DNA from: Opitutus sp. GAS368
GTDB lineage: Bacteria; Verrucomicrobiota; Verrucomicrobiia; Opitutales; Opitutaceae
DNA length: 64,000 nucleotides
Assembly: GCA_945874455.1 (NCBI GenBank)
Contig: CAMCHO010000002.1
Span: forward strand, 1-64,000
Direction of reading: 5' to 3'
Shown: in pieces, positions 51,253 through 61,433 of the stretch
How the letters are laid out: each line of letters opens with the position of its first letter
Numbering within the stretch: the stretch's first letter is position 1
Program-made: the position numbers and the translations under genes
The notes under the pieces: model-generated
Told to the model about the DNA's origin: nothing
Seen by the model: only the letters and a program-made list of their open reading frames with translations
Database searches by the model: none

Positions 51253-52238
51253 ATGGCACGAAAACCGAGGATCGAATTCGCCGGAGCTGTTTACCACGCC
51301 CGCAACCGTGGAAACTATCGTGGAGATCTGTTTGCGACAGCGGGCGCGGCGCTGGCGTTTGTCACCTGTCGGGGCGAAGCGTGTGAGCGGATGCTGTGGC
51401 ACGTCCACGCGGATTGCTTGGTGAGGAATCACGACCATCTCGTCTTGCAGAAGCCGCGAGGGAATTTGGTCGCCGGCGTGTATTGGTTGCAGCGCACATT
51501 GGGGAATCGCTTCAACCGCTACCGGGGCGAGTTGGGGCGGGAGTCTCAAGGGCGCTCTCAAGCGATCGTGGTGGAGCCAGGCGTGCATCTCGCCTGCTTG
51601 GTTGGCGACATCGATCTCAACGCGGTGTGGGCGCGGCTCGTTGAGTTGGAACAGTGGGAGCCGTTTCGGTGGTCGAGCTATCGTGCCTTCGGCCCCGGGG
51701 CTGACGAGCGGGCAGTATGGCTCTCTTGCGAAGATTGATTGCGCAGGCGGGGAGAATCGCCGGAAGCGCTAGCGGGCTGGCTCAGGTCTCAGCATCACTG
51801 GGCGTGGCTGCTGGCAGACACCGGGCGGCAAAAGGAGGTGGCGTTTGAAACCATGAGTCAGGGCTGGGCGCTCGGAAACAAGGGCAACCAACGCGAGGTG
51901 TTGGCAGAGTTGCCCGCGATGGAATAGGCGAAAGCTTGGGGTGGAGCGGAGGCGGTGAAGCTCAACCGAAGACACTGGCACGAACGGCTCGGGCCGGCGC
52001 GAACGCGATCGGTGCGTCACTGTTGAGTGCGGCCGCTGAGCCGAAATCCGCAGCGTGGAAGATCGCGCTGGCTGCGTGGCTGAAACGGGGAAGTAGTGTG
52101 TTCAATCGATGGATAGCGGAGCAACTGAACAGGGGCGCACCGAATGCGGTCGGCCGCTACGTGGGCGATGTAAATCGCGCCGACAGAGCGGCAGCAGTGG
52201 AAAAACTTCACGAGCTCTCTACAAAGGTTAGGGGCTGA
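51253..52238 (+). pseudogene. Decayed RAYT/REP-associated tyrosine transposase (IS200-like)
   Basis: The N-terminal part reads MARKPRIEFAGAVYHARNRG NYRGDLFA, as in RAYT proteins, and RNHDHLVLQKPRGNLVAGVY keeps the H-x-H of the HUH nuclease; TLGNRFNRYRG follows. An in-frame TGA at 51736-51738 and TAG at 51925-51927 interrupt it, and a frameshift lies near 51985-51995. The C-terminal part in the third frame contains WIAEQLNRGAPNAVGRYVGD. Two stops and a frameshift make it a clear pseudogene. RAYTs move REP palindromes, and REP-like units occur in this window. It is divergent from the rhodopsin gene, 185 bp apart. Confidence 0.8.
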
Positions 52239-52504
52239 CCACGTTGGGTGGCGCGTAAAGACCTGGGGACCAAAAAGGCGGGGAATTTTTTCAAATTTCC
52301 GGCCCAAAATGCTGGCACTGGCAGGCACGAATTGAATCGAAGCACTGCGGCGGTGGCTCTCTCGGCTACGACCCGTACCCATCGTCGGGTTACTACGTCG
52401 GATTAACTGTAACAGATTTGTTAACCATCCGTCGCCCAAATGTAAGATTCATGTTCAAGGTTAGCCCTTGTGTAACGAGGCGTGTTCACCTGCACACTCA
52501 TCGG
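52239..52504. other. 266-bp gap after transposase remnant
   Basis: No ORF or hairpin terminator seen. The part next to the TonB receptor (TAACAGATTTGTTAACC near 52410) is AT-rich and probably holds its promoter. Confidence 0.45.
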
Positions 52505-55500
52505 ATGTTACCTAGATCCTTCCGCGGCGCGTTCACTGCCCTCTTTTGCTTCGTTGCGAATTGCGTGGTCTCGGCCCAAACGGCTGGCGCCACCGCTCAC
52601 CTCTCCGGTCGCGTCTTAGTCGATCTCCCAGCGGACACCGCTGAGAAGTCGCTCCAGCGACTTTCTGAGCAGTCGGGCCGTGAGGTTCTCTTCCCAGCGG
52701 ACGCGGTGGAGAACATGCGGACCCAAGCGGTGAAGGGCGAGATGACGCCGCGCGCGGCGCTCGACGCGATGCTCGCGGGCACGACCTTGATGGGCTTCGA
52801 GGATGCCAGAACCGGGGTGATCACCATCCGGCGAGGAGCTCTTTTTCCCAAAAAAGCCAGCGCCGCCCCGCGCGTTGACCCGTACTCTGCGCGGACGGCG
52901 GCCGAACCGTTGAATGAAATCGTCGAGCTCTCTCCCTTCGAAATTACGGAATCCTTCGACGACAAGTGGAGCGCCACCTCCACGCTCCTCGGCAACCGCA
53001 CCGGACAGGAATTGGTAAAAGTTCCGGTGACGGTGGATGTGCTCACCCGCGATTTCATGAACGACATCGGCGTGTTCAATCTGGAGGATGCCGCGGCCTT
53101 CGTCTCGGGAGTCACCGCGGTCCCGCGCATCGAGGCCAAGAGTGACAACGACCGGCTGACCTTTCGCGGCCTCACCAGCGGCGGCAGCGGCAACGTGTTT
53201 GCGCCGCTCTCCTCGCGCAATTTTTTCCCGTGGATGGTGCCGTCGGACACGTACAACGTCGAGCGCTTCGACTTCGGCAAGGGCTCCAACTCCCTCCTGT
53301 TTGGTGATTCCGCGCCGGGCGGCCAGGCGACCACGACCACGAAACGCGCGCGCTTTATCACCGCGAATGAGGTGCTCGCCTTCTACGACAGCTTCGGATC
53401 CTACCGGTTGCAGTTGGACTTGAACCGTAAGATTAATCGCCACTTGGCGATCCGCCTCAACGTCGTCAACCGCTCCGACAAAAGTTATGTCGAGGGGAAC
53501 TATCAGCGCTTTCGCGCGGGCGACATCGCCGTCACCTACCGGCCGTTTACGAACACCGTGATCAGTCTCGAAGCGGAGCGTGGCCAGTTTCAGCGCCGCC
53601 GCGCCGACAACTATGCGGCCATCCGCGATGTCGCCGCACCCGGCCGCTCCTTTGCCACCAACAACCGTTGGGTCTACACCTCGGATGGCGAGATCATCCA
53701 CCGCACCAGCACGAGCCCCGCCGCGATCGACCGCACCGGCACGGGCGGCAACGTCATGTCGCTGCTCGCAGGCCAGACCGTCGGCGTGCGCATGCCGGAC
53801 GGCTCGCAAAAGCTATTTCGCGGCTTCGATCGCACCTTCAACCTCCGCGGCATCGGCGACTACCTCGACCGGCCCTACAATGTCGTCACCGCCATGGTCG
53901 AGCAGAACATCGGCAAGCTCTCCCTCCAGGCATCCTACAACCAGCAGTTTCAGCATCAAGATCGCAACGATGTCGCCTTCGGCGCTGGCGTGACCACGGC
54001 TCCGGTGATCGACGTCGATGGCGCCGGGCGCCCCTACATCGATATGCCGGGGAATATCGCGACCTACAAAGTCTTTGGTAACACCCTGAAAGCCGGGCGC
54101 CTCTCCGCCGCCTACCCCTTCGCGTTCGGCCGCGTGATGAAGCAATATCTCGTGTTAACCGCCACGCGCAGCCGCGACTACGCGGTCAACCGTCGCTTCG
54201 GGTTGGCCAACACGGCTGAACCGGGGCTTGCGGCCAACAACCTCCTGCAGTTCCGCGCCTACCTCGACGATCCCCGCGCCCTGAGCAACGGCGGTTGGGA
54301 TCGTTTTCTCCTCGGTAACCTGCCCCGCACCGCCACCTTCCAGCCAACGGTGTTTGAAAGTTACCTGAATACCGGTCCGTTCATCGACGTTCGTTACACC
54401 CGCAACTATACCGCCTCCGCCTCAGGAGAATACTTTGGCGGTCGCCTGAACTCACTCGTCGGCATCAGTTACAACCAGCTCTCGCGAAAAAATCCAGTCG
54501 ATGCCGCCTATGCCACCGACGCCCGAGGCTTCGTCACTTTCTTCAAGACTCCCGAGGAGGCCCCGGAAATGTATCGCTACGATCCGAAGTACACCCTCAC
54601 GGCCAAGAGCTGGCTCGCCGGCCTCACCTACGCACTCTTCAAAAGGGATGCCGCCAGCGTCAGCCTCTACGGCATCTACTCACAGTCGTTCAACTTTCAG
54701 TCTCAGCTCACATTCACCGGACGGGATCTCGGTCCCAGCAAGGGCAGCACCTATGAGAGTGGGCTCAAAGGCGATTTGTTTCACGGCAAGGTCTTCTACA
54801 CCATCGCCGCCTACGAGATCGAACGGCAGCACATGGGCTACGCGTGGACTCCGGACACAGTCACGCCTTCGCAATTCGAAGACCTCTTCAATCCCAATAA
54901 TCTTCTGCCCAGCGACCCCGCCTTTTTTCGGGTCGAGACCGGTCTCGGCAACGAGCGGCGCACGGTCGACTCGCAGGAAAAATCGTCCGGGATCGAACTC
55001 ACACTTATCGGAAAACGCTTTCATGGCCTGCAAGCCCGCCTGACGTTTTCGAAATCCAAGGTCGAAGCCACGCGCGACTTTTCCGACTTTAAGCGGATGC
55101 TCGACGCCGCCGTCGCTCGCACAGCCGCCGCCAACGCCCCCGGCGGCGACCGCACGCAGGCGGAGAACGCGACCTACCTGGCCAACGCCCAAAATATTTT
55201 GCTGTCCAACACCAACATCACCGTCGTCACCGGTCGGCGGAGTGCGCCCTACACCGGGAGCTTTGTGCTCGACTACCAGTTTACCCGGCCAGCTGGGCTA
55301 CGCCTCGGTCTGACCGGCGTGTGGACACCCGACTATAATCTGGCGATTCTTAATGCCGCCATCTACCAAGGCGGCGCCTCCTGTCCGCTGGGCCTCTATG
55401 CCATCTATGACTGCAAGATCTTCCGCCAGCGGACCAGCTTCCGGCTCGGTCTGAACCGGGTTTACGACCTCGCCCAGGGCAACAGCGATTATTATAAGAC

Positions 55501-55600
55501 CGGGGCGAACAGCCTCAACGCCGCCACCGGCAGGCCCAACTATATCTATCGCTATACCGATCCCGTCAGCGCGACCCTCAGCGCGACCGTAAAATTCTGA
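52505..55600 (+). CDS. TonB-dependent receptor with STN domain
   Basis: 1031 residues. Signal peptide (FRGAFTALFCFVANCVVSAQ), then an STN (secretin/TonB N-terminus) domain: LVDLPADTAEKSLQRLSEQS through FEDARTGVITIRRG. TonB-box-like ELSPFEITES follows, then the plug (VPVTVDVLTRDFMNDIG, LTFRGLTSGGSGN, VERFDFGKGSNSLLFGDSAP) and barrel ending SATLSATVKF. STN domains usually pair with FecR/sigma-factor signalling, but no such genes are nearby. It heads a cluster with two MBL-fold proteins and another TonB receptor. I start at ATG 52505; upstream in-frame ATGs at 52418 and 52451 put extra residues before the signal peptide. Confidence 0.92.
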   Translation: MLPRSFRGAFTALFCFVANCVVSAQTAGATAHLSGRVLVDLPADTAEKSLQRLSEQSGREVLFPADAVENMRTQAVKGEMTPRAALDAMLAGTTLMGFEDARTGVITIRRGALFPKKASAAPRVDPYSARTAAEPLNEIVELSPFEITESFDDKWSATSTLLGNRTGQELVKVPVTVDVLTRDFMNDIGVFNLEDAAAFVSGVTAVPRIEAKSDNDRLTFRGLTSGGSGNVFAPLSSRNFFPWMVPSDTYNVERFDFGKGSNSLLFGDSAPGGQATTTTKRARFITANEVLAFYDSFGSYRLQLDLNRKINRHLAIRLNVVNRSDKSYVEGNYQRFRAGDIAVTYRPFTNTVISLEAERGQFQRRRADNYAAIRDVAAPGRSFATNNRWVYTSDGEIIHRTSTSPAAIDRTGTGGNVMSLLAGQTVGVRMPDGSQKLFRGFDRTFNLRGIGDYLDRPYNVVTAMVEQNIGKLSLQASYNQQFQHQDRNDVAFGAGVTTAPVIDVDGAGRPYIDMPGNIATYKVFGNTLKAGRLSAAYPFAFGRVMKQYLVLTATRSRDYAVNRRFGLANTAEPGLAANNLLQFRAYLDDPRALSNGGWDRFLLGNLPRTATFQPTVFESYLNTGPFIDVRYTRNYTASASGEYFGGRLNSLVGISYNQLSRKNPVDAAYATDARGFVTFFKTPEEAPEMYRYDPKYTLTAKSWLAGLTYALFKRDAASVSLYGIYSQSFNFQSQLTFTGRDLGPSKGSTYESGLKGDLFHGKVFYTIAAYEIERQHMGYAWTPDTVTPSQFEDLFNPNNLLPSDPAFFRVETGLGNERRTVDSQEKSSGIELTLIGKRFHGLQARLTFSKSKVEATRDFSDFKRMLDAAVARTAAANAPGGDRTQAENATYLANAQNILLSNTNITVVTGRRSAPYTGSFVLDYQFTRPAGLRLGLTGVWTPDYNLAILNAAIYQGGASCPLGLYAIYDCKIFRQRTSFRLGLNRVYDLAQGNSDYYKTGANSLNAATGRPNYIYRYTDPVSATLSATVKF

Positions 55601-55612
55601 GCATCGACCCCT

Positions 55613-56947
55613 ATGATTATACCCTTCCCGGCACTCCGATGGCCTGTCGTTAACGTCGCTTCGTGTGCGCGAATCCTGGCGCTGGCGATGCTCAGCGTGG
55701 CTGTTCCCGCCGCGTTGGCCGCGGTGCCGGGGAAGGCGCTGCCGCGCTGGGAGCGAGGAATGCTCGACATTCATCACATCAACACCGGCACGGGAAACTC
55801 GGCCTTCTTCGTGCTGCCCGACGGCACTACTTTACTGCTGGATGCGGGTGCCGGCTATCGGGAAGAAAAGGTCAAATCGCGTTACGATGCGCCCCCGCGC
55901 CCCGACGCCACGCTGCGCCCCGGACAGTGGATCGCGCGTTACGTTCAGCGGATGCACCCGATGGGGGCCGCGGGAGAGTTGGACTACGTTGTGCTGACTC
56001 ATTTTCACGGCGATCACATCGGCGGCTTGGAGCCAGCCTCGCCGCGGGCGCCCGCTGGCACCTACCGCTTGACGGGCATCACGGACGTGGCCGAGGGGGT
56101 GCGCCTGCACACGCTGCTCGATCGCGGCTGGCCGAAGTATGACTATCCCGCCCCGTCCGGCGGTGCGTTGATGCTGAACTATCGTGCATTTCTGAAATGG
56201 CAGGTCGAGCACCGAGGGCTCCGCGTTGAAACGTTCGCTCCTGGCCGGTCAGACCAACTTGTCCTGCGGGGTGGGCCGCGGGATTTTCCCACGTTCGAAA
56301 TTCGCAATCTCGCGGCCAATGGCCGGGTCTGGACTGGGAGTGGCACGGCCACCCGCAGTCGCTTTCCGGAGGGAGCCGTGCCGAGCGAAAATAACTGTAG
56401 CACGGCCCTGCGACTTTCTTATGGGGCATTTTCTTATTTTAGCGGCGGCGACATGTCCGGCGTCCCGAGCACCACGAGAGGGGCTTGGGACGAAATGGAA
56501 TCGGCCGTGGCCTGGGTCTGCGGCCCGGTTGATGTCGCGTTGTTGAACCACCACGCTTCACCAGGAGACGTCGCCAATGACTTTTTCCTGAGCGTGCTCC
56601 AACCGCGGATACACGTTGTTTCCGTCTATGCCGCGAGCCAGCCGGGTCCGGACGTCCTCCGTCGCCTGCTGTCGGAACGTACGTATCCGGGGCCGCGCGA
56701 CATCTTCACGACCAACTGGCAATGGCCAGGGCGTCGGGACCACATGGTCAAGCTCTTCGGCGAATCCGACACGGCGTGGTTGTTCGACCGGATCAGTCAG
56801 ATCGCCTCGAACCAAGGGCACGTTGTGGTGCGGGTCGATCCCGGCGGGGCGCACTACCGCGTGATCGTGATCGACGATCAACGGGCCGAGGGAGTCGTAT
56901 TATCCGTGCACGGGCCCTTTGCCGCCCGCAGCGTGCAGGCGCCATGA
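55613..56947 (+). CDS. Exported ComEC-like metallo-beta-lactamase-fold protein
   Basis: 444 residues. Signal peptide (ILALAMLSVAVPAALAAVPG), then MBL fold: HHINTGTGNSAFFVLPDGTT LLLDAG, and metal site LTHFHGDHIGG (HxHxDH), LRLSYGAFSYFSGGDMSG (ComEC-like G-D) and VDVALLNHHASPGD (final His). It resembles the hydrolase domain of ComEC competence proteins, detached and exported. Substrate unknown: DNA, phosphodiester or other ester could fit. It lies 12 bp after the STN receptor and overlaps its paralogue by 4 bp, so it is part of the same operon. Confidence 0.85.
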   Translation: MIIPFPALRWPVVNVASCARILALAMLSVAVPAALAAVPGKALPRWERGMLDIHHINTGTGNSAFFVLPDGTTLLLDAGAGYREEKVKSRYDAPPRPDATLRPGQWIARYVQRMHPMGAAGELDYVVLTHFHGDHIGGLEPASPRAPAGTYRLTGITDVAEGVRLHTLLDRGWPKYDYPAPSGGALMLNYRAFLKWQVEHRGLRVETFAPGRSDQLVLRGGPRDFPTFEIRNLAANGRVWTGSGTATRSRFPEGAVPSENNCSTALRLSYGAFSYFSGGDMSGVPSTTRGAWDEMESAVAWVCGPVDVALLNHHASPGDVANDFFLSVLQPRIHVVSVYAASQPGPDVLRRLLSERTYPGPRDIFTTNWQWPGRRDHMVKLFGESDTAWLFDRISQIASNQGHVVVRVDPGGAHYRVIVIDDQRAEGVVLSVHGPFAARSVQAP

Positions 56948-58194
56948 AGATCCCTCAGCTGAAGATAATTCTTTTCGGGACGGTCATTTTCGCCCTCTGC
57001 CCCCGCCCGATGAGCGGTGAGGATATCGTCGGGAGTGAGATCGCGCCCTGGGTGCCGGGGATGCTCGATATCCATCAAATCAGCACCGGCCGGGGCAATG
57101 CCGGCCTCTACATTTTTCCGGATGGAACGTCGCTGCTGGTCGATGCCGGCGAACTTCCGCGCAAGACCGCGCGACAGACGCCGGATCGACCGGATGGCAC
57201 GCGACCGGCCGGTGAATGGATTGCCCGGTATCTGCGCCATACACTCGCTCGGGAGCTACGCCCGACAATTGACTACGCGCTCATCACGCACTTCCACCCC
57301 GACCACATGGGTGGAATTTCCGGCAGCCAGCCCCAGGCGCTCCACGGTGACTACTCACTCACGGGCATGACTTGGATGGGTGAATCGTTCCGGATCGGCA
57401 AGATGCTGGACCGCGGGTGGCCGGACTACGCCTACCCGAAGGCAATCGCCGATATCGCCACGCGGAACTACCGCAGCTTTGTTCGGTGGCAGTCCGCCCA
57501 CAACGGTATGAAGGCGGAACGATTCCTGCCGGGCCGCAACGACCAGATCGTCCTGCAACGGGATCCCGTAAAGTTTCCTCACTTCGAAGTGCGCAACATC
57601 AGTGCGAACGGCGAGGTTTGGACGGGGGTGGGGCGGGAGACGCGGCAGCATTTTCCTGCACTGGCAGATGTGCCGCCGGCCGACTGGCCGAACGAAAATA
57701 TGTGCAGCATCGCTTTTCGTTTGAGCTACGGGAAATTCGATTATTTCAGCGGGGGCGACCTCCCTGGTATCCCGCAGGAAGGGTATCCGTTGTGGCACGA
57801 CGTGGAAACGCCCGTGGCGAAAGCGGTCGGCCCGGTCGAGGCTGCGCTGCTCAATCATCACGGCTATATTGACTCACAAAACGAGTTCTTCGTCGGCTCA
57901 CTCCGCCCGCGCGTCTGGATCATCTCGACCTGGGATTCGGGGCATCCGACCGCGCGGGTTTGGCAACGCCTCCGGTCGGAGCGCGTTTACTCCGGGCCCC
58001 GCGATATTTTTGCCACCGATCTGCATCCGGGTACCCGCGATGTGGTCATGGGCATCGAGAAACTGGCGAGTGATCGCGGGCACGTCGTGCTGCGCGTGGC
58101 CCCCGGAGGCGGAGCCTACCGCGTGGTGATTGTGGACGACGCCTCCGAGAGCCACGTCGTCAAAAAAATCTTCGGCCCCTTCCCGTCGCGGTGA
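56944..58194 (+). CDS. Second ComEC-like MBL-fold protein, paralogue of previous
   Basis: 416 residues. Short signal peptide (MKIPQLKIILFGTVIFALCP), MBL fold in the same order as the previous gene: MLDIHQISTGRGNAGLYIFP DGTSLLVDAG, ITHFHPDHMGG, FDYFSGGDLPG, VEAALLNHHGYID. Overall similarity to the first paralogue along its whole length (RGWPxYxYP, FxPGRxDQ, RxYSGPRDIF, RVAPGGxxYRVVIVDD) indicates tandem duplication. The ATG overlaps the previous stop by 4 bp (ATGA). Ligands for both metals look intact. Located between two TonB receptors; role unknown. Confidence 0.85.
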   Translation: MKIPQLKIILFGTVIFALCPRPMSGEDIVGSEIAPWVPGMLDIHQISTGRGNAGLYIFPDGTSLLVDAGELPRKTARQTPDRPDGTRPAGEWIARYLRHTLARELRPTIDYALITHFHPDHMGGISGSQPQALHGDYSLTGMTWMGESFRIGKMLDRGWPDYAYPKAIADIATRNYRSFVRWQSAHNGMKAERFLPGRNDQIVLQRDPVKFPHFEVRNISANGEVWTGVGRETRQHFPALADVPPADWPNENMCSIAFRLSYGKFDYFSGGDLPGIPQEGYPLWHDVETPVAKAVGPVEAALLNHHGYIDSQNEFFVGSLRPRVWIISTWDSGHPTARVWQRLRSERVYSGPRDIFATDLHPGTRDVVMGIEKLASDRGHVVLRVAPGGGAYRVVIVDDASESHVVKKIFGPFPSR

Positions 58195-58212
58195 CAGCTT
58201 TATGAACATTCC

Positions 58213-61185
58213 TTGCTGCTCTCCCCGGCCTTTCTGCTGGGGGGCTTTCACCACGTAGCCGCTTGGATGCTGCTCGCCGCCCTCTCCGGTCCGGGGGGCA
58301 GTGCGGCCGAGCCGACGAGGAATGTCACCGCGGCGCTGACGGGCAGCGTCGCCGGCACCGTGAGCAACGCCGGCACGAGTAACCTCCTCGAAGGCGCGCA
58401 CGTCGAACTGCCCACCCTGGGAATCGTGGCGGTCGCGGATCGCACCGGTCGCTTCATGCTCAATGGTATTCCGGCCGGCCCCCATGAGATCGTCGCCAGC
58501 TACACGGGCCTCGATCCCAAGCACGGCACGATCAACGTCACGCTCGGCGAGCGGGCGATCCGGGACTTCGATTTGACGGCATCTATCTATCGGTTGGGCG
58601 CATTTACGGTGAATGGAGAGCGGGAAGGGACCGCCGCCGCCCTCACGGCTCAGCGTAACGCTGAGAACGTCAAGAATGTCGTCGCGATGGATACCTACGG
58701 CAACCTGCCGAACATGAACGCCACCGAATTGGCGATGCGTCTGCCCGGCGTCGCCGGCATCCCCGGCGATGAGGTGTTCGAAGGCGTTACCATTCGCGGC
58801 ATGAGCCTCGGCCTCAATACGATCACCATCGACGGAGGCATGATGTCGAGCTTTCAGGCCATGTCGCGGCAGACGCGGATGACGGCGTTTACCGGGGCCA
58901 TGTTCGAACAACTTGAGCTGATCAAGGGGCACACGCCTGACCGGGGGGCGGATTCGCTGGGCGGAACGATTAACTTCAAGACCCGTTCACCGTTGAGCAT
59001 GAAGGAAAAACGCCGGTTGACTTACGCCCTTTCGGCGCGCTTCGCACCCTCGTTTACCGAGCAGATTCCGATGCGGCGCGACCATCCCAGCCATCCGCTC
59101 CTCAACGCGTCGTACCAGGAGGTGTTTGATGTTCTGGGCGGTGCGCGGAACCTCGGCGTAGCGGTCAATCTGTTCTACAGTGAGAACGTCTTTGGCAATT
59201 TCCGCACCACCCGCGATTTCGAGAACACGCTCACGACGCCCGCGCATCTGTGGGACTACCGCACGGAGGACAACTTCAACAACCGTAAACAAGCCAGCCT
59301 CAGCACCAAACTCGACTATCGGCTTTCGCCCGGCACCAAGCTCATGCTCAACGTGATTTACAACGACGCGTTTGAGCCCGCGCGCCGCCGATACACCACG
59401 CGAGCTTTCACCAATCAGACGGTGCCCAACGCGACGACCTCTGGCGTCATTCCAGGCTACACCTCCCGCATCACCCAAGTCCGCCCGGTGGCCGCCTCGC
59501 TCATCGATGTGACCTCCACCTTGGCGGAGCGCTTCCAGCGTCTGCGGCATGCCGACCTCGGCGCGGAACACACGTTCGGCGCGGTGGCCCTCGACACTGC
59601 GGCACTGCTCAGCCGGACCCGTTACAGCATCGGCAACAACGACGGCGCCCTGATAAATTGGGTCACGAATATTGGTTGGATTCTCGATCGCACGCAGTCG
59701 GATCTCTACCCGCGATTCACGCAAACCGCCGGAGCGGACATCACCAGTCCCCAAAGCTATCGGCCCGCGCCGACTGCGCTGAGTAGCAACAAAGGTATCC
59801 AAAACGAGCATCTGGTGAAGGATCTCCGCGCCAACATCAGCTTCCGACTCCCCACTGAGGCGTTGGCTGTTTCATTGAAGACCGGCGGCCAATGGCGCCG
59901 GCAAACCGTTACGGATGCGGATGACCGCCGGCGCTGGAACTACACCGGCACCACCGCCCTCGCCAACGACCCTGCGCTCATCACGTGGGATGAAAAGAAG
60001 ACCGGCCGGCGCATTCCCACGTGGGACTTCGCCCAATTCATGCAGGACGGAGAACCCGTCACACCGACTCTGTGGCGCGAGGATCTCTACTATGCCCAAG
60101 CTCAGAAATACACCCTTTCCCGCAGTGTGACCGAGACGGTCACGGCCGGCTACATCATGACGCAGGGCAAAGTGGCCGCCACTGGTTTTCTGGCTGGGGT
60201 GCGCCTCGAGACCACTGATACGAGCAGTTATGGTTGGGTTCGCTCCCGCGTTGCCAGCACCGCAGCCCAGCAGGCGGTGGACCCGATCGGTTCCGCCCAG
60301 CGTGACTTTGCCAACAATCGCCGCGAGATCGAGGGTCGTTACACCAAGTCATTTCCGAGCATTCATCTCAACCGGAACCTCACCCGCAATCTCAAGGCCC
60401 GGCTGAGTTGGTCCACGAGTTTCGGCCGGCCCCCGATGACCAACGCCGTGCCCAACGAAACCCCGAGCGAGGCGAACCGAACGCTCACCATCAGCAACCC
60501 GGCTCTGTTGCCGCAGTCCGCGACGAATGGGGATGCGACCCTCAAATACTATTTCGAGCCGGCGGGCGCTTTTTCCGTCGGCTGGTTTCACAAGAAAATC
60601 ACGGACTACATCGTGACCGGGATCAACTCAGGCACCATCGGGACGGGCGTGAACAACGGCTACAACGGTGACTACGATGGCTTCACGCTGCTGTCGTCGG
60701 CCAATGCCGGCACCGCGTTCGTTCAGGGCTGGGAGTTTAGCTACGTGCAGGCGTTCAAATTCCTGCCCGGACTGTTGAAGGAGCTGGGTCTTAACGCCAA
60801 CTACACGCTGCTCAACACCCACGGGAACTTTGGTGGGAATATCAATCTGGGTAATGGCCAGATCCCGCGTTTCATTCCGATGACGGGTAACCTCAGCCTC
60901 TCGTGGAGACACCGCGCCCTCAGCACCCGGGTGCTCTACAACGTGACGGGTGATTACCCCGAGTCCTATGCGATCGCGACGATCGCGCGGAACCGCTTTG
61001 TGATGAGACGTGAAATCGTAAACCTCGGTGTGGCCTACGAACTCCGACCCCATTTAAGCCTGACCTGCGATGTCGCGAACCTCTTCAACGCCCCGCAGAA
61101 ATTCTATCGCGGCGTTCCCGATCAGTTGGACACCGAGATCATTCAGGGCGCGACGCTCACGATTGGCATGCAGGGCCGATTCTAA
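58213..61185 (+). CDS. TonB-dependent receptor (TonB-Xanth-Caul-like)
   Basis: 990 residues. A TTG start gives a hydrophobic signal region (LLSPAFLLGGFHHVAAWMLL) with cleavage near GGSAAE; ATG 58267 would leave little of it. A carboxypeptidase-like domain (VAGTVSNAGTSNLLEGAHVE, GRFMLNGIPAGPHEIVASYT), then TonB-box-like IYRLGAFTVNGER, plug (NMNATELAMRLPGVAG, VTIRGMSLGLNTITIDGGMM, FEQLELIKGHTPDRGADSLG, GTINFKTRSP) and barrel ending TIGMQGRF. The family includes sugar-importing TonB receptors. 18 bp after the second MBL gene, so part of the same transcription unit. Confidence 0.92.
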   Translation: MLLSPAFLLGGFHHVAAWMLLAALSGPGGSAAEPTRNVTAALTGSVAGTVSNAGTSNLLEGAHVELPTLGIVAVADRTGRFMLNGIPAGPHEIVASYTGLDPKHGTINVTLGERAIRDFDLTASIYRLGAFTVNGEREGTAAALTAQRNAENVKNVVAMDTYGNLPNMNATELAMRLPGVAGIPGDEVFEGVTIRGMSLGLNTITIDGGMMSSFQAMSRQTRMTAFTGAMFEQLELIKGHTPDRGADSLGGTINFKTRSPLSMKEKRRLTYALSARFAPSFTEQIPMRRDHPSHPLLNASYQEVFDVLGGARNLGVAVNLFYSENVFGNFRTTRDFENTLTTPAHLWDYRTEDNFNNRKQASLSTKLDYRLSPGTKLMLNVIYNDAFEPARRRYTTRAFTNQTVPNATTSGVIPGYTSRITQVRPVAASLIDVTSTLAERFQRLRHADLGAEHTFGAVALDTAALLSRTRYSIGNNDGALINWVTNIGWILDRTQSDLYPRFTQTAGADITSPQSYRPAPTALSSNKGIQNEHLVKDLRANISFRLPTEALAVSLKTGGQWRRQTVTDADDRRRWNYTGTTALANDPALITWDEKKTGRRIPTWDFAQFMQDGEPVTPTLWREDLYYAQAQKYTLSRSVTETVTAGYIMTQGKVAATGFLAGVRLETTDTSSYGWVRSRVASTAAQQAVDPIGSAQRDFANNRREIEGRYTKSFPSIHLNRNLTRNLKARLSWSTSFGRPPMTNAVPNETPSEANRTLTISNPALLPQSATNGDATLKYYFEPAGAFSVGWFHKKITDYIVTGINSGTIGTGVNNGYNGDYDGFTLLSSANAGTAFVQGWEFSYVQAFKFLPGLLKELGLNANYTLLNTHGNFGGNINLGNGQIPRFIPMTGNLSLSWRHRALSTRVLYNVTGDYPESYAIATIARNRFVMRREIVNLGVAYELRPHLSLTCDVANLFNAPQKFYRGVPDQLDTEIIQGATLTIGMQGRF

Positions 61186-61433
61186 GGCGGCCTCTATGCG
61201 GCGGCTGCGATCGACCCGCCCGTTGGTGGTCTGTTTCATTCCTGCTACGAAACGTTGAGTTTTCGCGAGGGAGCGCGCACGGCGATTTCCACGTGAACCT
61301 CCAGTGTCGCGTCCCGTGCGATTCAGAAAAATGCGTGAAACTCAGCAACGGCCGACGCGCGGCCACGTCCGGCTCGACGCCACTCCACTTCGCTGCCCAC
61401 CTTGCGACCACGGTTTCATTTCCCGAAAAAATT

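Noticed and set aside
57898..58932. 344-codon open frame on the minus strand
   Set aside because: Opposite the MBL and TonB receptor genes; shadow composition.
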